DNA of 64,000 nucleotides from Tetraselmis striata (Eukaryota; Chlorophyta; Chlorodendrophyceae; Chlorodendrales; Chlorodendraceae), in contig VCJN01000195.1 in the NCBI GenBank assembly GCA_006384855.1, positions 62,001-126,000 of the forward strand, written 5' to 3'. A model generated the notes under the pieces. The model ran no database searches. It was not told the origin of the DNA and saw nothing but the letters and a program-made list of their open reading frames with translations. Position numbers and translations under genes: made by a program. This document shows, piece after piece, positions 57,067 to 64,000 of this stretch (its first letter is position 1; every line of letters begins with the position of its first letter).

Positions 57067-57850
57067 TTGAACTGCTCGCTCGGGGTGACCGCCCAGAAGC
57101 TAGACTCGGCCAAGGCACACGAACGTTGCTGACCAAGAGGGGCAGGCTGAACGTTGTCGATGAAGTGGTTCAGGAGATGGGCGACACGGGGGTGCTCTGA
57201 CACGGGAAGGAGTAGTACGCATAGTTGTCGGGGCTGCGCGTGCCGGCACGGCCCTTGTCACGGTACGCATGTGATGTTGTAGGAGTCGATATGCACGTCC
57301 CGCACTCGGTAGGACACGCCAGTAAGTCCCCGGGCAAAGAACATGAAGTTGACAACCGCGGGCCATGAGGGCCCGGAATCTGTACTGGTACTAGGGGGAA
57401 GGATCAGACACAATAAACTCGGCTCGCTCGACAAAAGAGCTAGGAGACATCGGCATGTAATGGGCGCGCAAAGCAACAACCTCCATGCGGTGTTGCCTGA
57501 GTAGCATGCCACGACGCGCGGCGGTGAGGCGCATGTTGTCTAGCGATGGGGTCGATGTTGTGCAGTTCGAAGAACGTGTCGAACCGTCGATTGCTTTCAA
57601 CTAGGGATGCAACGATTTAGCCCCAATCTCGCTCCGCTCACCAATCCAAGCAACTTACCAAACGACGGTGGCAGTGGTCGCCTCCAGCGGGATGGTGTTC
57701 TTGGAGTCGTGGCAGAACTCCGCAACCTGAATCAGCTTGCCGGCGTAGCTCTTGAGTGTTTGGGAGGCGGTGAGGGCGGAGCTGAAGATGAGGTCGAGGG
57801 TGCGCTGCCCCAGCTCGTCTGAGCCAAACGCTTCATGTAGACGGACCCGG
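57060..57850 (-). pseudogene. Tyrosine-recombinase remnant
   Basis: The minus-strand frame at about 57840-57660 reads 'DELGQRTLDLIFSSALTASQ', then 'TLKSYAGKLIQVAEFCHD' and 'LEATTATVV'. This parallels the core-binding region of the intact YR at 29.2 kb ('YRNYDSGMRSFATFCEQ', 'ATTSTIVRY'). It ends at a splice-donor-like gtaagt (57655). Further down, frames containing 'FARGLTGVSYRVRDVHI' and 'RDKGRAGTRSPDNYAYYSFP' look like a broken catalytic domain, interrupted by stops and frame changes. The HxxR and Tyr motifs were not found. It is probably an old, different YR element (DIRS/PAT, Ngaro or Crypton type). Confidence 0.42.
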
Positions 57851-58782
57851 AGTGAAGCGGCTCATGGGGGCAAGAGCCTCGGGCTCGTCAATCACGATAG
57901 TACAACGTTTGACCGACGGAGTAACACGAGGCCGGCCCATTTTGTCAAAGTAAGCGGCCACGGCGGTAAAGTAGTTGCCGGCAGTTGGACGGTAATTGCG
58001 GGACGGGTTAGTAGTATGAGTACCATTGCGGGTTTGCGGGGCAGTGTTCTGGTAGGCGGACCGCCCCGCGTGCCTGTCGCGCTCGTAGCGCCTATCCCGC
58101 GCGTAACGTACACGGGCGAATGATGGTCGTTGCGAACCAGTTGTAACCCGTAGAGTAACAACCGACGGACGCAATGATGAAATGGTACGGGAGACGGGTT
58201 GTTGAACCGTCATGCGCATGTGTGCGGATGGTTGAGCCGCACTCGGCTGTGACTGTAAGAAGCGCCGCACCGAGGAAGGCCTTAATGGAGTCCGCAGGGT
58301 AGGGGGTCCGGTCTAGACACGGCGCGCTCATCCCGCCGTTGAGATGCCAAGGATCGTTGTGCGGCGGTCACCGAAAGGTTACCTTGCAAAGTGCTAGCAG
58401 CTTCGACGGAAGGCGCCCCACTCGTGCTCACCTTTGTGGCCACGCCCCCGACCGCCATGGCGTCCAAGCCCACGCCCGCGACTTGCGAGCGTCGCGGCCA
58501 CCCGAACAGAGGTGTTATCCTTCGCGATGCTAACGACTGTCGCCTCGAAGACCCGACGCTCGTAATCGCGCATCGGGTCGCCGAAAACAACGGAGCAGTC
58601 GGTCAGTGGCGCGGGATGGCGCATACGCACGGCCCGCGCGGTCCGGTGAAAAACACTACGAGTGCCTCAAGGGCGGGCGCATGCACACAGTTGGGCGGGG
58701 ATGGCGGGCCCGAGAACGGTCGGGCTGTGGGACGGGATGGCGCATACCCACGGCCCGCGGCTGTCGCCGTGGTCCTGTGAGG

Positions 58783-58924
58783 AAACACTACGAGTGCCTC
58801 ACGGGCGGGCGCATACCCACAGCTGCGTTGGGAGGGGATGGCTGGGATGGGCGGATCGGGTCCCATCCATCCCCTCCCAACGCAGCTGTGTGTATGCGCC
58901 CGCCCTTGAGGCACTCGTAGTGTT
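58783..58924. repeat. Large imperfect hairpin with about 58-bp arms
   Basis: The left arm 58783-58841 ('aaacactacgagtgcctcac...ggggatgg') and right arm 58867-58924 ('ccatcccctccc...gaggcactcgtagtgttt') are inverted complements with a few mismatches, separated by about 25 bases. A direct third copy of the arm start ('aacactacgagtgcctcaag', gggcgggcgcat) lies at about 58652-58690. No coding potential. Confidence 0.88.
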
Positions 58925-58929
58925 TTTCA

Positions 58930-61900
58930 CTATGTTGACCAGGTCTTAAAGTATTGTTACGTGGCCGCTACGCTGAACCCAAGGGCGCACAAGAGCAGTT
59001 TTGGCTGTACTATTATGTACTAGTCCACAGTACCGTCGGCGATTTTTGGGAAATTGGGCACTCTCTGATATTGCTGGCCCCCAATACACGAATACTTGCA
59101 TATAACAGAGGTCGTCGGTACGGATACATTAGTCGTAAATAAGCCGTACGGCAACCCCGCCCCGCGCCTATGAGAGATATCGTTCTCGACGACACATACA
59201 TACACTTGCTACCAAATAAACGAAATCGCGACGACGGTACGTATATCTGGCGGGTACTAGATGATTGAATGATTGATATGCTATGAATCGAGTAGGGTGC
59301 CATTTATTACATGGGTTGGTTGCGTAGTGGAGAAGAGAATTGCGTGAGAATGCTGCAAGCGACGAGCAACGAAGAAATACAGCGGGTGCGTCGTTTTTTC
59401 TCAGTTGCTAAGGGTAGTATTGAAGTAAGTCGGAGCATCGAGATGAGGACGAGACGAGCTAATGGCGGCCGCACCATTTTATATGTTCACCGCATGCAGG
59501 GTTAGCGGGCCACGTGTTGTGCAGTACGTTTACTATGAGAGGCTCGACGTCACAGCACCTACCATGCATATTGCTGACCGATAAAACGAACAGCTAGCGG
59601 CTGGATGGAGGGGAGGGGCGTTGTTGAAAATGAGCGAGAAAACTCGCAGGTCGCACGACCATATTAGCACTGCTTCTAACCCCCTCCTCCACCCTTCACT
59701 CTCCTTCTCTCGCCCAAGAGCCATATCAGCAATCAATAATCAAAACACTTACCCCCTTTTGTAGTATCATATCAAAATGAAAACGCAAAATCAAAAAGAC
59801 AAATAAAGTCCCACAAGCAGAGCTACAATATAGGTTGAAAAATCAGCGGACGGCGTCAATGGCCGTCTCTGCCAACTAATCGGGGCTGGGCAGGGGTTTG
59901 GTACCTAGAGAGGTCGAGAGGAGAGGCGAGGCAGTCGACGACGTGTGTGAAGAAGTCATCTCCGACTTGTGGGAATGGTCCTTGGCCAGGGTATGAGATG
60001 TCAGGCAGAGGGGTTTTGCTAAGTTGGAGATGGAGGTAGTTCGGGCATGTGGTCTATCGCCGGCATGCATGCATATGACCGCCCCTAGGCGGCCAATACC
60101 ACCAAGTCGGCAGCCTTTAAAGTGACCAACCCCAGTCGGGCCCTGTGGGTTGGGAGGTGGGATTTGTGAATGTGAACGATTTCGAAGAGCTTATGTGTAA
60201 TGGCTGGGTCCGGGAGATAGCCCTCCACCGTTGGGTTGATTGGTGTGCCGTCTGGGTCGTTATTGGGGAATCGGGTGGGGGGCGATGCAAATATTTTTGG
60301 GTTCTCCTACAAACCCCAATACAATGGTTTACTGCGCGACTCGCACACGATAAAAAGCGATGTACTCGCCCCGCGCGGGCGGATTTTCCCCGCGTAGAGG
60401 CGCGCTAGGCTCGTAGCCCAATAGCAGACTATGGGGAGCGTATGGATGGCAAGCCCTACCACATACCCTAGACGACGCCCTAGCAGGTGACCATATCGAT
60501 TCAGCCCCTGACTCGGGGACTGCACCCCTGCGCAGTACGGCATGAAGCCCGGCTCTACCAAGGGCGGCCGCATTGTATGCGGACAGGGACTATAGGTGGG
60601 CTGGTTTTGGAGCAAACCTTAATTGAAGTATTGGCCGTTTTGCGGGTCGGAACTACTCACTTGCTTGCATGACAACGGCGGGGGGAGCGCGCATTTGCGA
60701 ACGTGTTCCGCGATGATAGAGCTAACTCTCGGCGTGCAGCCGTACACATAGAACGCATATACATGCTTTAAACAAATCGCGCCCTCCTGACATTGGGTTA
60801 TCAAATTCATAATTATCCCTGAACAATGCCACGCATACGTATGGCTCTTACAATGAGAGCACAACAAACGCCATTTAGGGCTGCCTCCACGCATGCATGA
60901 TGTCATGCTCACGTATGGTACATGGAAGGGTGCGGCTGGAATCAAAGTAACTAAGGCGAGGGCTGATCATGGGCCAATCTACAATAAATTAGTGCTTGAC
61001 AAGGGGGCCAAGACTTTTGTGGGCAGATGTACAGGTAGCAGAATAGCGATGCGCATCAGCAGATGACGACTACTTATTAATGGATAGGTATAGGACGCCG
61101 CCGCCGACCAGGAGCATGCGATTATACCTTGTATATGTATATAAAGTACATACATTTATGTAATGCCGCGGCAAACGCATGGTGTATGTCATGGTATGAC
61201 ACACAACCGGATGAAACATGTATGACCGTATGGCATACACATCGCCGCGCCACGCCGCGCGCCGTGCCGCTGCAGGGACGAGCTATGACAACGACGCAAA
61301 GGCCGAACGCCGGGGCGATGATGACGCGACGACCAGTCGACCAGCAGGCGTTCGAACGGATTCTTACGATGGACATGGCCAACGGAGTGGATGCGGTGGG
61401 TGCATCGGGGGGGGGGGGGGGGGGGGGGTATTATGAGCGTGGCGGGGGCATGGTGCCATACAACCGGGTTGGAGGACTGCAACGCGCGATGCGACTGCTG
61501 GGAAATTACTGCGGTGCATGCCCTACAAGATGGCAACACCAGAAAAGCACGTACATAGAGTGAGCACGGGATCGGTAGGGATGCGAGCCACGCTGCGACG
61601 ACAGCGTTTCTCTCATGCTCTGCATCGCGCAGCAAAAAACAAACAGTTTCGGCACTGTCGCCAACGTGACGCCAAGCTGGGCGGCCGACGGTGGGGTGGC
61701 TTAACGGTAGTCGGTGAGGGGTTCCGCAGGAGCCAGTCCCCACGGCTTTGACACCATGCAAGGGCGCGGGGGGGGTGGGCAGCTGGGTGTTCAGGCGCAT
61801 CGTCGTGCTGCGACGGATGTTCATAGAGGTGCTATTGCATGCGTGGACTGTTTTACTTGAAATCTGACAAGAAATGTCACGGAGCTCGCGAGCCGAGAGC

Positions 61901-63055
61901 GAGTAGCGGGGTGCGACGTCGTCGGAGGCTGTGCGACGTCGGAGTCGTGCGACGGGCGGTATTGGTGCTGCCTAACAGCCGACGACGATGGGTGGTCCGG
62001 AGATAGCCGACCACCATGCCGCCGGTGCGATGTAGCTATGCAGCGATGGATGGCGAGCGCGTGCGCGATATGGGGCCCGCGTTGCACTGCGCTCCGCGGA
62101 TGTCCTTCCGGGCAGGCAGCAAGCGAGCTCGAACAGTGCGGCAACATGACGGTGGGCGTAGTCGACCGGTCGAGGGATCGCGTCATTATGCGGTGGGCGA
62201 TCTTGGCTCCCGCGGGAATTCGCCACCATGCTGCTAAGGTGTAAGATGGTGCTGAGACATCCAGATCCGCCGCGGAGCTGCCGAGCACGCTAGGGGAGAA
62301 ACTACACATGCGCTGCGCCCCTGCGCACGTGTCGCCCACCGCTCCATCGGCCATGCACGTGTGCTGAGACGTGCTCCCTGGAGATTGAAGATTCAAGGAG
62401 AGGGCGCGTTGTGGCCAGAAAAGTGCCGTGCCAAGCCTCATCACACGCAAGCATGCGAGTCACTAATGGGACACAGATGGACAACAGCTCGCGGAGTCGG
62501 ACAAGCATTCAGAATGGCAAGCACTTGAATACGCTCGGGATTCTGCATATGGTGGGAGGCAGCGCTCTTCCAGCAGTGCACGGCGGCAGTCACGTGCCTA
62601 GCAAAGCCAGGCCCTGCAGGGGCAGGTTGCTCCCCGTGCAGGGATGTGACAGGTGAATGGCAGTGATTAAAGCTTCACATCACCACCTGCATTTTGGCAG
62701 TGGCTGGAAAGCATAAACCGTGAAAGTGGCGTCGCCGCATTGGCACCCCATGTCCAAAGGGGTTGGCCCCTGAGACATGCGGTTAGCTGCTGCACCACAA
62801 ACCAAGGGCTGATTTGTGAAATAAAAAAGAAGAGAAATGAGAGATAAGGCCAGGGAGGTTCTAATGGGTACATAAGGGTGGTGCATGGGTAACTGGCTTG
62901 TGGAGGTTGTGCGCCTATTCGGCAGGCTCCTCTGGCCGCAAAGCTCACTTCCAACCACGGCGCGGGCATCCGGCATGGCAGCCATTATATCAAACACTGC
63001 AAAGGAATTGAGTCGTGGATCTGAATCCCGACTTGTTGAAGCGAAGCCCCGGTCT
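58930..63055. other. Long stretch without a recognised gene
   Basis: 58930-61200 is AT-richer. 61200-62650 is GC-richer, with a G run at about 61408-61428 and several open frames without recognisable motifs. No splice-supported exon, RNA gene or duplicated block was found. The part from about 62650 rightward is probably the 3' UTR and flank of the membrane-protein gene. Confidence 0.35.
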
Positions 63056-64000
63056 TCAGTGGCCATCAACAGACTGCGAGGGCGAGGGCTTGACCACCAC
63101 GCGATGCGGTGACGTCGTCTGGGAATGGGAGGAGGCGCCCTGGGCGGGTGGTCCCGCCGTATTCTGGACATTGGGGCGCTTGCGCATGCAGATGAAGACA
63201 GCGACGATCACAATTGCCAGCACCACAACCACTCCGGCGGCCGCGGCTCCGGCGATGATGGCAATCGGGAGACCGGGCTCGGGCTCCGCCACCGAAGGCA
63301 CACCCATGCTGGACACTGCACCATAGTCGCCCTCCAGGCCGGCGAGGAGGTTGGTGCCCTGCAGCGTGATGGTCGCGGCTATGGCGGCCGCCTCTGCCTC
63401 GTCCTCAGCCAGCACCGTGTAATCCACCACAGCGCTGCCCGGCTTGATGGCTGTGATGTACACCTCGCCCGCGTCCACATTGGTAAGCTTGCTGACCAGC
63501 GCAGACTTGACAGCCGCCGCGAGGGCGTTTGGATCCACTGTGGACAGGTCAATGTCGGCGAAGGTGGCGCTGCCTGAGACACGGAAGCGGGATGTGGGCG
63601 CGTTTACCCCCTGGAAGGGAACAATGGCCGGTGGCGCCGGGGTAGGCGCAGGCGTGGGAGCGGCTGGGGTGGGGGCGGGTGTAGGAGCAGGGGTCGGCGA
63701 GGACGTGGCGGCATCTTCGGCTCCGTCGTCCACAGCTGTTGATGGGACCACCGCCTGGACGCAAGTGTATTCGCCCAGCACGTGGCCGGTGCAGCGGCAC
63801 ACATTGTCGGTGTCCAGGGGTGGCGCCTCTCCGATGAGGACGGGCTCGTAGGTCAGGTAGTCCATCATGACGCAGAAGAGGCGGGCGTCGTTGTCGGTGC
63901 TCGTGAACGCGGTGTCCACCGGCAGCACGATTGCCATGGCGCCACCAAGGTTCCCAAGGCCGCGCTTGTTGGGCATCGAAATGGCGAGCACGCCGCTGAT
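63056..64000 (-). CDS. Type I membrane protein, C-terminal part (5' end outside window)
   Basis: An open frame of about 311 residues enters from the right edge and ends at 63056. In order: an extracellular segment with Cys pair 'CRCTGHVLGEYTC'; a Thr/Pro/Ala stalk of repeated TPAP (about residues 95-120), probably O-glycosylated; a compact alpha/beta segment ('GSATFADIDLSTVDPNALAA', 'VDAGEVYITAIKPGSAVVDY') resembling SEA- or adhesin-like modules of algal surface proteins; a transmembrane helix 'AIIAGAAAAGVVVVLAIVIV' followed by basic 'CMRKRP'; and a short Ser/Pro/His cytosolic tail. Likely a cell-surface or cell-wall-anchored protein. The family is not recognised. Confidence 0.6.
   Translation of the reverse strand: MSGVLAISMPNKRGLGNLGGAMAIVLPVDTAFTSTDNDARLFCVMMDYLTYEPVLIGEAPPLDTDNVCRCTGHVLGEYTCVQAVVPSTAVDDGAEDAATSSPTPAPTPAPTPAAPTPAPTPAPPAIVPFQGVNAPTSRFRVSGSATFADIDLSTVDPNALAAAVKSALVSKLTNVDAGEVYITAIKPGSAVVDYTVLAEDEAEAAAIAATITLQGTNLLAGLEGDYGAVSSMGVPSVAEPEPGLPIAIIAGAAAAGVVVVLAIVIVAVFICMRKRPNVQNTAGPPAQGASSHSQTTSPHRVVVKPSPSQSVDGH

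Noticed and set aside
1..64000. tRNA, rRNA or snRNA genes
   Set aside because: I looked for B-box-like GGTTCRANNCC and rRNA cores and saw none that form a credible gene; a covariance-model search would be decisive.

Overview
The window is eukaryotic nuclear DNA. Genes are split by many short GT-AG introns, exons are GC-rich, and several proteins carry N-terminal presequences or signal peptides. Intron-rich host genes, GC-rich coding DNA, a plant/algal-type LETM1, an organellar serine hydroxymethyltransferase and a PAT-like tyrosine-recombinase retrotransposon (a class known from volvocine algae) suggest a green alga (Chlorophyta, possibly Trebouxiophyceae). That placement is an inference. No bacterial operons, rRNA, tRNA or CRISPR arrays were recognised.

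Layout. 1-1.6 kb: 3' part of an EcsC-family gene (+). 2.0-2.7 kb: small SET-domain protein (-). 3.6-5.0 kb: secreted PAN plus beta-propeller-like gene (-) with a damaged 3' end. 7.9-12.7 kb: complete 11-exon LETM1-like gene (+). 15.1-20.7 kb: 14-exon mitochondrial-type SHMT (-), with a MITE-like repeat in one intron. 21.4-25.6 kb: interval bounded by ~35-bp terminal inverted repeats, holding a small two-exon zinc-finger-like gene (+), a minisatellite, subterminal repeats and unrecognised minus-strand coding segments. 25.6-27.0 kb: more unrecognised minus-strand coding segments. 27.8-32.7 kb: nearly intact PAT-like retrotransposon (gag, RT-RNase H, tyrosine recombinase) with split direct repeats. 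33.0-37.3 kb: N-myristoylation-signal/ankyrin/'SHRW' gene (-). 37.3-42.5 kb: repeats and non-LTR retroelement remnants. 42.6-43.3 kb: TPR (kinesin-light-chain-like) gene (+) with an early stop, followed by a second MITE-like copy. 45.4-55.8 kb: large minus-strand locus with a KDM2/PHF8-like JmjC domain and a very long low-complexity tail. 56.6-58.9 kb: retroelement and recombinase remnants and a large hairpin. 63.1-64.0 kb: 3' part of a type I membrane protein (-).

Two features run through the whole window. Many introns carry long homopolymeric C runs on the sense strand, often starting a few bases after the 5' splice site. Several genes and transposon ORFs carry isolated stops or one-base indels. 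At least one (SHMT) lies in a short homopolymer and may be an assembly error. The host genes look like unrelated housekeeping, chromatin and surface genes, not a pathway cluster. The novelty is in the mobile elements, the homopolymer-rich introns, the JmjC protein without metal ligands and the ankyrin/SHRW protein.
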